Below are positions 1-12,235 of a stretch of 64,000 nt of DNA, piece after piece. Every line of letters begins with the position of its first letter. The first letter of the stretch is position 1. The translations under genes and the position numbers were made by a program. The DNA is taken from assembly GCA_964019415.1 (NCBI GenBank), contig OZ025878.1, positions 3,476,512-3,540,511 of the forward strand. Reading direction: 5' to 3'. The stretch is from Ianthella basta. Taxonomy: Eukaryota > Porifera > Demospongiae > Verongiida > Ianthellidae. Under the pieces are notes generated by a model that ran no database searches, had not been told where the DNA came from, and saw only the letters and a list, made by a program, of their open reading frames with translations.

Positions 1-51
1 CAGTACATAGGAAAGATGTCACAGTAGGCAACAAACAAAACACACACTTAC

Positions 52-387
52 TACTGTTAGAGCAGATCACAGATGCATCTTCAGAGTGGGAGCAAAAAGC
101 ACTACTGCTGCTGCAACCATCCAGGCTACCCTCATTTCCAGTGCAGTACCAGTTCCTATCCCACTGTCCACCTGATCCCTGGCCAAAGGCAGCTCTCTGT
201 ATCGCCAGTATGGCATATCCATATCCTAACTGCCGACAGACCACTTCTGCTTCTCTGATGTCCCAGAAGTTGTCACAGACAGACTGCCATGTTCCACTGC
301 GATAGACCTCCACACGTCCTTCATACTGATTTCTGCCACCAACTAGACGAATGGCAGAGGAGCTGCCCACAGGAGTGGATAGTGTGC
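52..387 (-). CDS. SRCR domain exon (type B) of left-edge scavenger receptor gene
   Basis: This is one exon encoding a complete scavenger receptor cysteine-rich domain. Seen on the minus strand: the opening AIRLVGGRNQYEGRVEVY, then SVCDNFWD, VVCRQLGYG, FGQGSGGQWDRNWYC and SHSEDASVIC. It has six cysteines, the set typical of group A SRCR domains. The acceptor is an AG just before position 387 and the donor GTAAGT lies at 51-46. Both ends are phase 1, so the domain can be skipped or duplicated without changing frame. SRCR domains are extracellular ligand-binding modules. It is closely similar to the exons at 2811-3140 and 18581-18916. The gene continues past the left edge, so the 3' part is not visible. 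Confidence 0.85.
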
Positions 388-404
388 CTATGGCAGAAGT
401 AGAC

Positions 405-640
405 CTGAACTATAAAATTTATAATCTGCAGGGTTACATGGCTATGTACATCCAAATTCCTATTTACAGGGAGCAGTGGGGCAAAGTAAATTTGGGCTAA
501 CTTCAGTATGTCCTGCTCTTTCCATATTTTGCTATTACTGTCTGCAGAGAAATTTCAGCTGTAGCCTATTAAGTGAAAATTGAGCTTGAGTATAATTATG
601 TTATAGGTTAGATAGACAACAAGGTTAAGTTACAAAGACA
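405..640. other. Intron with no recognised feature
   Basis: AT-rich intronic sequence of the left-edge SRCR gene, between the SRCR exon and the LINE fragment that begins near 640. Nothing else is recognised. Confidence 0.4.
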
Positions 641-1195
641 ACAACAATGGTTGTTAGTAGGAAGCAGCTGCAGGTGGAGGTATACGTAGATGGCCAGAAA
701 CTGGAGAATGTAGGGGAGCAAATGTATCTGGGAGTGATTCTGAGTGAGGATGGGAGAATGGAATGCGAGTTGGAAAAGAGAATTGGTGCAGTTTTAAGCG
801 CAGCGGGGGCAGTCAGAAGCCACATTTTTGAGAGCAGAGAATTGAGTAGAAGTGCAAAGATGCTTGCGTACAAGGGAATGATAGAGCCAACTTTGACGCA
901 TGGTGCAGAATCTTGGGTTATTAAAGGAGAGGAAAAACAAAGAGTTCAGGCAGCTGAGATGAGAGTGCTTAGGCAGATAGCAGGAGTATGGAGAATAGAT
1001 TACGTGAGAAATGACGACATCAGAACACAGTTGGGGCAGAAAGGAATTGTGGAGCAGGTACGCAGAAAGAGAGAATTCTGGAAGAAATGGGTAGAAGAAC
1101 AAGTTGGATCTAAAGCAGAGACGGTAATGAGTGGAGTTGTACCAGGGAAAAGACTAAGAGGGAGGCCAAGAAAGCAATGGAGAGATGCTTACTGA
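640..1195 (+). mobile_element. LINE retrotransposon fragment: end of reverse transcriptase ORF
   Basis: The open frame matches the C-terminal end of non-LTR (LINE) reverse transcriptases. It has the thumb-side motif YLGVILSEDGRMECELEKR, then an all-alpha stretch with KMLAYKGMIEPTLTHGAESW, and the family-typical basic tail PGKRLRGRPRKQWRD just before the stop. The catalytic FADD box is absent, so this is the 3' end of a 5'-truncated insertion. It sits antisense inside an intron of the SRCR gene. Fragments at 34700-35520 (minus) and 61870-62330 (plus) come from similar elements, and the 34.7 kb fragment ends in a comparable PRGRPRMRR tail. The element is recognised from its motifs. The exact clade (RTE/CR1/Jockey-like) cannot be decided here. 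Confidence 0.8.
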
Positions 1196-1559
1196 TGGAA
1201 GCCAAGATGCATGTACACGTTCCAGTATTTGTAATCTTTAGAATACTGTATAGTATCTAACCTATGATGATATAATTATACTAAAGCTCAATCTTCAGTT
1301 GTATGAACGACCCCCATGTGTTTCAGGGAATGTGTTCTAATGATGATGATGCCTATTAATGCCACTATACATGATGCATAACTGATTTATTCAACCATAA
1401 ACTTCATTAATTGTTGAGCTAAAATGCAAAGCAAATAATCATGCAGTGGTTTTGTGTGCACATATGTACATATATACATGCATTCAGCTGTACAGAATGT
1501 CAGGTACAACACAACCATTGAAACAATCCTGACTATGGCTGATCAAAAGAAATCCATAC

Positions 1560-1792
1560 ACTGGAGTCTAGTCATAATGAACACGCTTACAATGAAATGT
1601 AGGGACAGTGGTCCCTACATGCAAGAATGTCGCACTGTATAGCTAGTCTTGCACCCTTGAATGTAAGGATCATGCATGGTTAATACTCCACTGTGTAATT
1701 ATAACAGCCTTTACAGCCTGTACTTGTTTCTGTCCTTTTTATGCCATCCCTACATCCTTACTATTCTTGTAGAAAATCTTTGTTATTTCTAG
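1560..1792. repeat. Partial copy of a palindromic MITE
   Basis: The 3' half, from CATGGTTAATACTCCACTG to TTGTTATTTCTAG, matches one arm of the long palindrome at 37685-37946, including the TACATCCTTACTATTCTTGT block. The left half is degraded or replaced, so this copy is incomplete. It lies in an intron of the left SRCR gene. Confidence 0.65.
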
Positions 1793-2395
1793 GTTCTGCA
1801 CTTTTATGGAGCTAAGATGCATGTCACTAACTTCCTTGTGGAGCTCCTGATAGAATTAGCTGCAATTTGCATTTGAAAAGTTGTAATGAATTATAGTTAA
1901 TTCATTCCACAAGCCAAATGCCACGCTAAGTTATAGAGCAAGGCAGAGAATTCCACTGCGGTGCAAAACAACAGAAGGAGCCTCCGAAAGCTGTTGCAGC
2001 TGCTCACAATGGCACCTGTCACGCCAGTTTTATCCAAAGAAGAAGATGAACAAGATGAATCACAGGCTCTCTCTACCTGTAGGCACATCTTTAGTGTCAG
2101 GGCAAGCACTGCTACATAGTTAGGTAGTTGGCAGAAGTACATAAGTTTGCTTATATCCAGTCCAGCATTCGTACATTAGTTAGACAGTTGAGTAATTCCT
2201 TTTTTGTGTCATTTTATATACCTTTATATACCCCACTTTACCTAGAAAACAACCACTTTCAACAAACATGCAGTTAGAAAACTTAGCTACTGAACATAGA
2301 CAATAGCAAACCAGATATGCTATAATTATATATTGCTGAAATTATTCTGTGTTATGAAAAATGTCATGGATGCAACATAGACAATTAAGCCTTAC

Positions 2396-2725
2396 CTCTA
2401 ATACAGATAATTCCAACATCCTCACTATGGCCACAGTTATGACTCCCAATACCACGATGGTTGCAGTCAATAAGTTGCGACTCTGACCCACTGCACCCCA
2501 CATCATCCAGCCAGATGGTCTGAGAAGATGATCCAGAGCCAAATTGAGAACTGTCACTTATACTTACACCAACAAACCCCATTTGTCTACAAGCAACTGC
2601 AGCATTAGAAGGGCCCCAGCTATCATCGCAGACTGTCCCCCATCTGCTATTAAAGTAGAGCTCCAGACGACCTCCAAACCGAGTGCTCCCTGTGTTCACC
2701 AACCTCAGAGCGCCATTGCTGACAT
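2396..2725 (-). CDS. SRCR domain exon (type A) of left-edge scavenger receptor gene
   Basis: A second SRCR flavour. It starts NGALRLVNTGSTRFGG, then TVCDDSWG, VACRQMGFVG, IWLDDVGCSGSESQLIDC and NCGHSEDVGIIC. Six cysteines are present in the group A arrangement. The donor is GTAAGG after position 2396 and the acceptor is TTCAG before 2725; both ends are phase 1. Its closest relatives in the window are the exons at 18127-18449 and 19621-19950, so type A and type B domains alternate in both SRCR genes. The frame is intact throughout. Confidence 0.88.
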
Positions 2726-2810
2726 CTGAAGACAGGAAGATTATAAAATGGGTACTTGCTATAGTGTAAGAGAGATATAATATGAGGCAATGGACAAGGC
2801 ACACACTTAC

Positions 2811-3140
2811 CACTGCTAGAGCAAATCACGGAAGCATCTTCAGAGTGGAAACAAGTAGTGCTACTGCTGCTGCAACCATCCAGGCTACCCTCATTTCCAG
2901 TGCAGAACCAGTTCCTATCCCACTGTCCACCTGATCCCTGGCCAAAGGCAGCTGCTTGTATTGCCAGTATGGCGTATCCATATCTCAACTGCCGACAGAC
3001 CACCGCTGCTTCTCTGATGTCCCATGAGTCATCACACACAGTCTGCCACTCCCCACTGCGGTAGACCTCCACACGTCCTTCATACTGGTTTCTGCCACCA
3101 ACAAGACGAATGGCAGAGGAGCTGCCCAAAGGAGTGGTGC
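2811..3140 (-). CDS. SRCR domain exon (type B), first SRCR after the signal exon
   Basis: A type B SRCR domain with AIRLVGGRNQYEGRVEVY, TVCDDSWD, VVCRQLRYGYA, FGQGSGGQWDRNWFC and CFHSEDASVIC. The acceptor used is TAG before position 3140, because it restores phase 1; an upstream CAG would put the exon out of phase. The donor GTAAGT lies at 2810-2805. Being phase 1-1, it follows directly from the signal-peptide exon at 4812-4878. Two introns downstream lies the near-identical domain at 52-387, which suggests recent duplication inside the gene. Confidence 0.88.
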
Positions 3141-3714
3141 CTACAGTAGCAACAGATCTGAAATATTAACTAGTGTATACAAATTAATACTTTCAAAATC
3201 AAAAAGAATATAGGAATGGCCAGCAGAAAAATCGCAGAAACAAGCAACAGTAACTCTACGCCATGATGAACCACAGTTCCATGAAGTTAGCTCTGCATTC
3301 CTAATTTCCTTGTCGCTACATGGACCCAAATGTCTAGCTAGCTAGCTAGTCTCATGTAGTGACAAGAAAATTAGGAATGCAGAGCGAACTTCACGGAAAT
3401 GTGGGTATACTGACAGCAGACTAACAGTTTAGGAAGAAACAGTCACATGTCAGTGGCCACACATACATGATTGGTAGCACTAGTGTAGCCTATTGTTCTG
3501 TTCCTGGAGCCATTTTCTGTGCTCTGGAGTGCATGGTCACCTTCTTCTTGGCACTTAAGGATTAGTAAAGAAACTAAACTCAGGACCCTCATACAATTTG
3601 TCTACTTTCCTACCGCTGGTAGTTGTGTGCAGAACTATAACTGTATATCCAGGGCCTATGCCTATGTCACAGGGTAGGCTTTGTATCAACAGCATTTGCG
3701 AATAATGAAACTAG

Positions 3715-5040
3715 AGCCATGCACTAACTTATACATCAATTTTCAGCAGTCATGATCAGTTGATGAACTTGTATGTCTTTGACATGTGACTAACATGTGC
3801 TGGTAAGCTGCATGGGCTATATATTGGATTTGTGGAGCGACTAAAAAGTTCATTAGGAAATAAAATCACTCTGTTTGCAAATGGCTGCCGATATCCTTGT
3901 TCTTAGGCTATCATACAACCAGCGCTAACCTTGCTGTGTTGCTGTAGTTAAAACTTACTCAACAACAGTGAAGAGGCCGGGCCTGGCTAGCACAACTGCA
4001 TACCATTAATGATCCCTCTTTGTTTTGGTAACACTGCATTTCACTGAGTGCACTATATCCCATGTTCGTGCACTGCAATTTAGCCTAGCAGTGTCCTACA
4101 AATGGCTCTCAAGCAGTGCATGATTTAATCAGAAATAGGATTATGCGACTCTCAGTAAATTGACGGCAGCATTTACAGGTAAGAATACAAGCAAGGAAGC
4201 GGGCGGCAGCACCATGCCTAAATCCTCTTAATTCACTGTACCTTCCCGCGTAGCTATATGGGTTTGGCCTAAATACGGTGCCGTTCGTGTAGACACTCAC
4301 CTGAGCGGGCAGTTATTATATTACCGATATAGATGTCCTAGCTTCACGCAGCGCTAGCTATGGCAGGACACCATGCAGGGAAGCGTCTCTGCCGAAAGCA
4401 CGTATACACAAACGGTTTGATGCCTACAGAGAAACCAGCTGGTGAGGTAGCCGGAGCATGGCTTGTCTGGTTTGTCTTGTTCGCTTATCTATCACACGAC
4501 TAGAAAACCAAACCGAACCGTGCCAGCACGGTTTTAATGCCCGTGTGAACACGTACGACAACAACAGCAACCGTCTCTGGCCAGTTCTGACTGACCTTTA
4601 ATGAGTGGTGGCTGCCCTACAGAAGTAGATTGGGATGTTTTAGTACTCTTTGGGCCAGGGAGGCTGGCTGTTTTAGAGAGGTGGCTGCCTAACACAGTGC
4701 ATGACCATCTTAGACAGGTTCTGCTGTATTAACGGCTCGGTAGCTACGTATGTAACTAGATAGCAGCCAGCTGTATGTGGACAGTTAAGCAGACATACTC
4801 AGGACACTTACTTTGACCTTTGCACAAGAAGAATAAGACACAGTAGAGCCAAAACAGATACATACAGACGTTTCCCATCATTTTTGTCTCCACAGTACAA
4901 TGGTACATTCAATGGGCCACTCGGCATAAATAACATGAATGTATATAATTATTACTTTCTATGTATATTTCTCTACGGTTTCATGAACCCGTGGCAAGTC
5001 CAAATATTCTTTGAGGATAATTCAAAGCAAGGTGGCGCAT
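3715..5040. repeat. Segmental duplication, copy 1 (partner 24890-26350)
   Basis: This segment holds the signal exon and the sequence on both sides of it. It is alignable by eye with 24890-26350. Shared landmarks include the ATCAATTTTCAG/ACAATTTTCAAC block, GGTAAGCTGCAT, CCAGCGCTAA, the GCAATTTAGCCTA block, the signal exon, and the TTCATGAACCC stretch. A short third piece is at 12630-12810. This suggests that one 5' end of an SRCR gene was copied. Confidence 0.75.
4812..4878 (-). CDS. Signal-peptide exon of left SRCR receptor gene
   Basis: An ATG at 4878 opens a short coding exon, MGNVCMYLFWLYCVLFFLCK followed by GQ, with a hydrophobic core typical of a secretory signal peptide. It ends at a perfect GTAAGT donor after 67 coding bases, leaving phase 1. 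That phase fits the SRCR exon at 2811-3140, the next one on this strand. The exon is too short for ordinary ORF calling. A diverged duplicate lies at 26136-26205 within a larger duplicated segment. The start is the first ATG in frame with the hydrophobic core. Confidence 0.75.
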
Positions 5041-5069
5041 GCTCTTCTGTATTGTTATTGTTATTGTAA

Positions 5070-6447
5070 TTATCATAGGGTAACCCCTTCAGCACTGGCT
5101 GGTATAAATGGGGGGCCCAAACACAGAAGATACAATAAACTGAATACACATCAAAGCCCACAGGGAATAGTCCTTATAGTAAATTGTCAATTAAAGTAAA
5201 TTGCCAATTAATTGTCATTGCAAAATGATAATAATTAGAACAGCATACTAGTTCATATAGTAGTGTCTGATCTTCCCCTTAAATGCCTGCTCAACTGTTT
5301 GTCAATTAAGCTGACTCGTGTTGACGGCTCCTGAAAGCTCTCATCATCCCTGGATGCCTTGATTTCTTGGATAGTCAGGTGTTTCTATGCTGAACACTCA
5401 GCATAATCGCGCTGCAGCGGTAGATAGGGCGCAAAAGTTGCAAGAATGACGTCATCCATTCATTGCGCAATCATGAACACCGGATAACTTGGTTATCGAG
5501 GCCCATCTAGTCGCCGTCGAGCGCACTTTCGAAGAAATCTCTTTCCGCTATATAGCTTATGTTCCCCACGGCCTTCTAACTTCGACTACATCGATAGCAA
5601 AGAAGCCGTCGCGCCATCTGCCTAGGAGGGAATTTGCAGCGAGTTTCGTAATCTAGTTCGTTTACGTCCAATAGTAACGTCTGGCAAGTCGGCGCAATAC
5701 CTTCATTTCGCAAGTTATCGCAGAATCACCCCGCCGAAGACACCCTCTGGAAGGCGCTTCGACATTTTCATCGCGTTTTGCTGTGAATACTTGGTCAGTT
5801 TCGGAGATTAGTGCGGACAAATAGCTAATCAGCTTAGCTCGCTCCGGTAGCTATGGTATAGAGCTAATAAGATATGCCTGAAACCTTTGGTAGTTAATGA
5901 GAAACACACAGTAGTCGGGTAATTTCTAGGGATTAGGTTTAGGTTTAAGGTTAGGGTTTATTAAGATACACAATTGGGGCTTCCATTCTATGCTGCAAAT
6001 AGTTTGTCATTTCTTCAACAACATGTGACCATAACACACATGCATGCATGCAGGGGTGGCCTACCGTAACCCTAATGCTAGGCTCCCCTGGGGGACTGAT
6101 CCAACCACATCTTCACCCTCTCTGAGATAGCACAGATGAAGCATATGTCTATGTCTAATGAAGAATAATGATGCCTGGGGTACATGGTGGAACAAATATG
6201 AAGTCCTTAACCCAACTGCATGTAGCTACCATGCAAGATTGCACTTCATGACTTAATCATTTAGTACTATCAGCACACCACAACAGCTTGGTAGCTAGTG
6301 CAAGAGCAATGTGCCTGCTGCAGGCACTTCAGTGGCTACAGTGACATACCAGAAACTTCAGGGGAACTAGAGCATGGCGTACCAGGCACTTGTATAGGAT
6401 GGCCCAGGTGTTAAACACAAAGTGCATGCCATTTACTTTGTGGGCCA
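5070..6447. other. Intergenic region with a CpG-rich block
   Basis: No coding exon is recognised. Positions 5400-5870 are clearly richer in CpG than their surroundings and contain a CRE-like TGACGTCA at about 5449-5456 and a GCGCAA motif. A short telomere-like run (GGTTTAGG, GGTTAGGG) lies at 5935-5960. The CpG-rich block could be a promoter or first non-coding exon for the divergent neighbours (SRCR gene leftward, arylsulfatase rightward), but this is not shown. Confidence 0.4.
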
Positions 6448-9400
6448 ATGCAAGTGCAACATACCACCTTCTCTTACTTCATGTTGCTTGGCATGTTTCT
6501 GCTGTGTGTGAGTGGAAAGGACATTGACAATAAGCCAAACATTGTGATTCTCTTTGCCGATGATGTGAGTAGATGTAGATCTCTGAGTAGGATCAAGCTG
6601 CCCTTAGGTGTCTCAAGAGTTGCCACCCCCATTTGTAGGTTCTGTGTGAGCTCTGGCTACGTATATCTCGTAAATATATGCTAGCCAAGTAATTGGTGTT
6701 GTAGTCATAATTTGTCAAAGTGGCAACGTACGTAGTAGACTAATGATTGGAGACTAATACTTGCAGATTTGCTTGCACTATAGTGAGTGTCTTCCACTCC
6801 ATTTCCCTCTAGGCATATTACCATAGTTATCCTAACAGTAATATCTGCAGTAGTTTCACTGTAGCCTCACCACTCATCACTGCCATCCAGCTTGGATATT
6901 GTGATCCTGGTTGCTATGGAATCCCTACTCAACTAATCCAAATATTGATGCCACGGCAAATGAAGGTCTGAAGTTTACAGACTTCTATTCTTCTATCCCA
7001 GCTTGCAGTCCTTCAAGGTGCGGTTCTCCCTTGTTGCACGTGTGTGACTATAATTTTTGCTTGTAAAATTACGCCCGTAACTAATTCCCTTTCCTCATGC
7101 ACATTCACATACTATTTCCTGATACCATCACATACTATACACGATTGACTGAACTATTGGGTGTCACACATGCTCGTGTGCTGACACCAGCTTGCTGGAC
7201 ACTGCCGGCGTCTTGTACACTTGTGCATTACATTCTGTTGTAGCTCCTACAGCATGGCATGTGCCGATAGGTATGATGTCAGTACATTGTAGCTATAATA
7301 ACATGGAATCACTATACTGCTTGCTTAATTGTCTACAGGCTATTAGCTTTTAGATAGAACACTTCAAAATCACAACACCTCCATGCAGGCAAGATACGTA
7401 GGACATGTCCATTATAAATCAGGTTGGTTGACACATATGTATGACAGTCTGTTGAACACGTATAGATGATCAATTGAACTGCCGCTTAACAAAGTTCTAA
7501 CATTGAGCTTCTTATATCACATCCTGCTAGCCCCTACTTAGTCATTTTGTGCGAGATGACAAAATAGGGGCTCGACTAGTCCGGGGTATCCTGGAAACGT
7601 GAGTACCACCCATGTCCTTGCACCTGTAACTTTTGCAAGCTTTCCTGAGACACCTAACGGAACCAATGGACTGAGCTGTTGCTAGGCAGTTCCTGCACAC
7701 GTACAACGGTAAACCGTCGTCATTCTCGATTGCCATTGTAGTGATTGTGAGACAGAGACTTGATGGCTGTGAACTATGTGTGCTGTAATGTAACAGCTTG
7801 TCTATTATATGTCAGTAGTTGATCTATGTTGCCTTACTTGCTGTCATGCAATCATTTGACTATTTAAGCTGTAAGCAGCTGTTTGGCTGGGCTGCTATTG
7901 ATTGGAGCTGAAACTCTGACCTTGAATGTCCGTTGCATGAACGCAGTTCCAGAACCCTATGTTGTCCGTGTTTGCCTGCTGACGCCTAAGGTTACCACAG
8001 CCACGAACAGCAGTCGACTAAGGCTCCAAAGATAGTTTTCCTTCAGACCCTTTTGGCTAGTCATGAACAATGAGGAAACATCCAATGAGCAGAGCCATAC
8101 GAAGGCAGCACACATTGCCGTCCATTGATTATTCAACCTTATGCAATCCATGGTCAACCTGCCATTTCAGCAAGGAATTACGACGTCACAAAACAGTTGC
8201 TCTCAGGCACTTTTCTCCTCCCCACAATTAACACGAAGGGTCTGGGGACGAGGCTAGATGCAGGACCAAATGTAGGAAGAGATGCTAAGTATCTATTAGT
8301 TCATTTATTTGCATGTATATTATTGTTAAAAAGATTACAGGAATATTCCTACTTTCTGCTGCAATGTGGCAAGTCATACAAACATGGGGAAGGCTGCAAC
8401 TGTTGTTGCATGATCAAAGATGAAATTTCTGAGGTCATCCCTGCTACAGCAGGGTACACAAATGCAATGGCATGCAAAGTGCGAAGGGCATAATACCCTG
8501 TCGTTGCTTCTATGTTTTGTGCATAAATTTATTTCTTGTTTTTGTCATGTCTTGTGCGATTGTCTGCTTAGAGCCACCAACTAGACAAGCTACCATGCTG
8601 ACATGTGACATTGCTGAGTCAGTCCTTGAGCTTGTACTATTGATACTCTCTCTGGACTAATGTATAAAGCTTACTACTATTCCGCCATGATCTCTGCATA
8701 TGTACCATTAGCCAGACAAACCATGATTCCTTAGGGCTTGTTATTCTGGACCAAATGTCCATGACAGAGATGTGTATCCCAACTGTGCTTGCACTTGTGT
8801 GCATATCAAAAATTGTAATGATGCCTTTGTGACTGATTGTTATGTATTGTGTAAATGAAATGTATCCTGGCTGTCATTATATGTTACACACACTGTGACA
8901 GCATTGGTAGGCAATTAAGGCACTTGTCCAATTGTTGCTGTACATTGTCTAGATCCATCGTATCCTCCCTGTCCACTTTATGAGAACACTACAATTATTG
9001 AACAACCCGCCAGCTTTCTAACACTGCATGACCAGTATGTTGATGCAGCCACCAGCTTCATCAGGAGGGAATCAGGTATGCATGTATGAGAGATAAATGT
9101 ACATGCAGCTTGGCCTAATAATGACAAGTTAAATGATGCATTCCTTCTGCCCACTCATGATATCAGCACTGCAGAATCCATTTTTCTTGTACTTCGCCTT
9201 TCATCACACCCACTACCCTCAGTATGCCGGAGAGAAGTTTACTGGTAGTAGCATTAGGGGAAGATATGGAGACGCTTCGGTAGGTTTACATGTGTGAGGG
9301 GAGGTGTTAGGTGGTATCAATACAACAAAAGTGTTCACTTTTACCAAGTGGAAACAGTGAAACAGAAAGGAATGATATTGATTGTTGGTAAAATTTATAG

Positions 9401-12235
9401 TTGTTCCCCATATTTTGGCTACCCATTAATTTGCAGAAGCTCTAGTCTACCATGATTCAGACCAGTACTTTGTGAAACAAGATACACTTTGTAGCATTAT
9501 CGGTGACTGTATGAAGAGTTGCAGGTATTATCACAGCTCCTTACGCCACCTTGCATGGTGTTCTAATGTAATATATAATCTTTCTTTTGCTTATAGAATG
9601 AGTTAGATAGTGCAGTTGGTAGCATGAGAACAGCTATAAATGAAACTGGAATTGACAAGAACACTTTTGTTTTTTTCACTTCAGATAACGGGTGAGCTAT
9701 AGTAGCTGTGGAATGAAAATGAACATCTACCTTGGGAATGTTGTATTCTAATCTCACCTGTATATATATAGGCCTGCTTTGAAGGAAGGGATACAAGGTG
9801 GAAATGCAGGTATCCTGAAGTGTGGCAAAGCGACCACCTATGAAGGTGGTCAAAGAGTGCCAGGAATAGCTTGGTGGCCAGGAATGACCAATCCTGTAAA
9901 ACCATTGAGATGAGTTGTGACTCACTATGTCCCTACATACATGACTGGCACTAGTTAACAATGACTTTAGTAATCTGCCTCTTGTTCCAGATGGCCTCTA
10001 CACTGGACCTCCTTCCCACAATCATGAAACTGGTGGGTGTGGAACCTGTGAAAGGAGTCACTTTGGATGGCCATGATATGAGACCCATCCTGTTTGATAA
10101 GAAGCAGGTGACAAAAGTGGATGATGCAGTCTGGCCAGTAGTTCCTACTTTGACTCCTCCTTGTTTGTCGGTGGCTGCAAATGTACAGAATGTATTTAGT
10201 GATGGACTCATATCCATGTATCCACTGAATAGTTTCCATGATTTCTATAACTGTCAAAAGGAAATTTATAATGCATCTTGTTGTCTTGCATAGAGTTTGC
10301 GTGAAGTGTTCTACTACTATCATTAGACCAGTAATAAACAGGAAGGAGTCTCAGCAGTGCGCTATCGACAGTATAATGCACATTTTATAACACATGGGTG
10401 AGAGCATTATGTATTAGTTATAACACTTTCTTGAGGGATGCCGTTGACTTATAAGTGCAAGGCCTGAGGGCGTGAAGCACCCGAGTGGGAGTAGTAATAA
10501 ATCAGTGACATCCCAAAAAGGAGGTGTTATAAGTGATGTATTTGCCAAACAAACAGAAGTGTGGGCAAATGTTAATTGGTTTCTTGCCAAACAAGGAAAG
10601 CGTTATATAGGGGGGCGCGGGCAAATTCAATGCATTATCATTCTTTAGGAGAGCTAGCGAGGAGCCAAGCGTACCAGGCAGAAACATCTGTACACTACCC
10701 CTCCTCTATGAAGGAGACGTCTTGCCTATCTCCTGCATAGTGATCGAAAGCGCCAACAAGACTTGGCTGCATGCATGGTGAATCATGCATCGGCAGAAGG
10801 TTTGCCCGATGGCACTGGAGGTGGAGGGAGCCAAGCTAGCTCAGAGGATCGAATCTGACTGTGGGACAGCATGATGGATCCGTGATCAGCTGTGACAGAA
10901 CTGATTGTAATCTGAGTCTCTATGTTTGTTTGGTAGCTAGGATGCTTAGCCATGTTTCATGCAGTGCTTTATGAGGTGATAACAAAGAAGTGTGGAGATA
11001 GAATCAAGGAATTCAGGTTGAGTATCCTGGACTCCTGTAGGGTGCTTCGAATTCCATTAGTTTACCATGATTACTGGGTGTTTGGCTGCGTTTTGTGCAA
11101 TGCTGTGGAATGGCAACAATTACATAATTATGCAAATATGATTCACAATTACCAGTCACTGCGGATGTTTTACTTCCGACCATCATTGCATCAACCAAAC
11201 TAATGTTTGTACTTTTGTGGCCAGTTAGCCAGTCCTGGTCATACAGCCTCTACCACAAGCAGCTCCACATGTAAAATGTATACAACTCACACTATGCATG
11301 ATTAAATGCATAGACTCACATAGTGGCAGCTAACAATATATCTGTGCAGAGGGCAGCACGTTGCAACACCAAACGGTGATGGTTACTAGCTGATTATACT
11401 GGAGTCTTGTGTTCCCCACCACATAACAATGTTCTATGGATTAATTAGAAGTTATGTACGTATAATAAGTAGCTACAGTTTCTTTCTCTTACTTTCATCC
11501 CTTGTAGTGCTAACAACTGTTCAGATGTATACCCAGATCTTGATTGCTGTCCCAGTCATGAAAAGACGGTGCAAGATCCTCCATTGCTGTATGACCTCCA
11601 CCTTGACCCCAATGAGAAATATACACTCACTCCAAATGATCCAGAGTACAACCAAACCATAAGCATCATTTTACAGGTATTGTGTATGATATTATCCTGC
11701 ATGAATGCAATATATACTGTATTAATAAACATGAAACCAAGAGTACTCTTAATATAATCCTAGAGAGTGTTTTAATCTCTGGAAATCCAAGCTGCACATA
11801 ACCAGAGATAGATAGATGGGCCCTAAAAGCATGCAGCAGAAGATGTCATATCACCAAATTGCAATCTACGTACAGCTGTACAAGTAAATACATTTATTGA
11901 AGACATCTCTTACTTATCAGTTATAAGTCACAATCATTCCAATATTGTTTAGTGATGCCAATGAGTCATAAAATTATTCTGAGAATCTTCGATCTTCCTG
12001 TAGCATATGCATTGAAATTTGTGATCCTTGCCTTGTTATGCTCATATGCGATCTTTTACCTCTTGATCTGTTAGATAAAGGACCAGCTCAATGCTGAAAT
12101 GGTGTGGGTGAATCACAAGTACTTCAAGGAGTGGATCCTTCCCTTACACCCTGTGCTAATCCAGAGTGCAATCCTTTCCCATCCTGCTGTCACACCTCTA
12201 CAGCTACAACCACCATGTGCCCATCTCTGATGTAG
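6448..12235 (+). pseudogene. Arylsulfatase (sulfatase family) gene, disrupted
   Basis: Sulfatases hydrolyse sulfate esters in lysosomes or outside cells. Exons read by eye: 6448-6564 (signal peptide, then NKPNIVILFADD), 6891-7017 (LGYCDPGCYG, then the catalytic box ACSPSR, whose Cys at 7004-7006 would become formylglycine), 8953-9075, 9167-9279 (NPFFLYFAFHHTHYPQ), 9597-9691 (VFFTSDNG), 9772-9913 ([24 protein letters not shown]), 9991-10107 (ASTLDLLPTI), 10294-10397, 11508-11676 (PLLYDLHLDPNEKY) and 12075-12235. Defects: a one-base deletion near 6919, an in-frame TAG at 10324-10326, a one-base deletion near 12104 (the frame resumes as GESQVLQGVDPSLTPC), and ATGAGT where a GT donor is expected at about 9913. 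The exon with the LTGR and KWHLG motifs was not found between 7017 and 8953. Sequencing error could explain one indel but hardly all the defects. Confidence 0.85.
10419..10960 (+). repeat. Hairpin-ended interspersed repeat, copy 1
   Basis: It begins with an imperfect hairpin (TTATAACAC... at 10419 to GGTGTTATAA near 10534), then a body alignable with the reverse complement of 31670-32174. Shared words include TTAATTGGTTTCTTGCCAAA, GAGGAGCCAAGCG and AGCCAAGCTAGCTCAGAGGA. It is inserted in an intron of the disrupted arylsulfatase gene. Confidence 0.75.

Noticed and set aside
7542-7736. Minus-strand 64-codon frame with CRNC and KACKSYRC, zinc-finger-like
   Set aside because: Only one Cys pair is clear, no splice support, and it lies in an intron of the arylsulfatase gene. 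It may be a mobile-element crumb.
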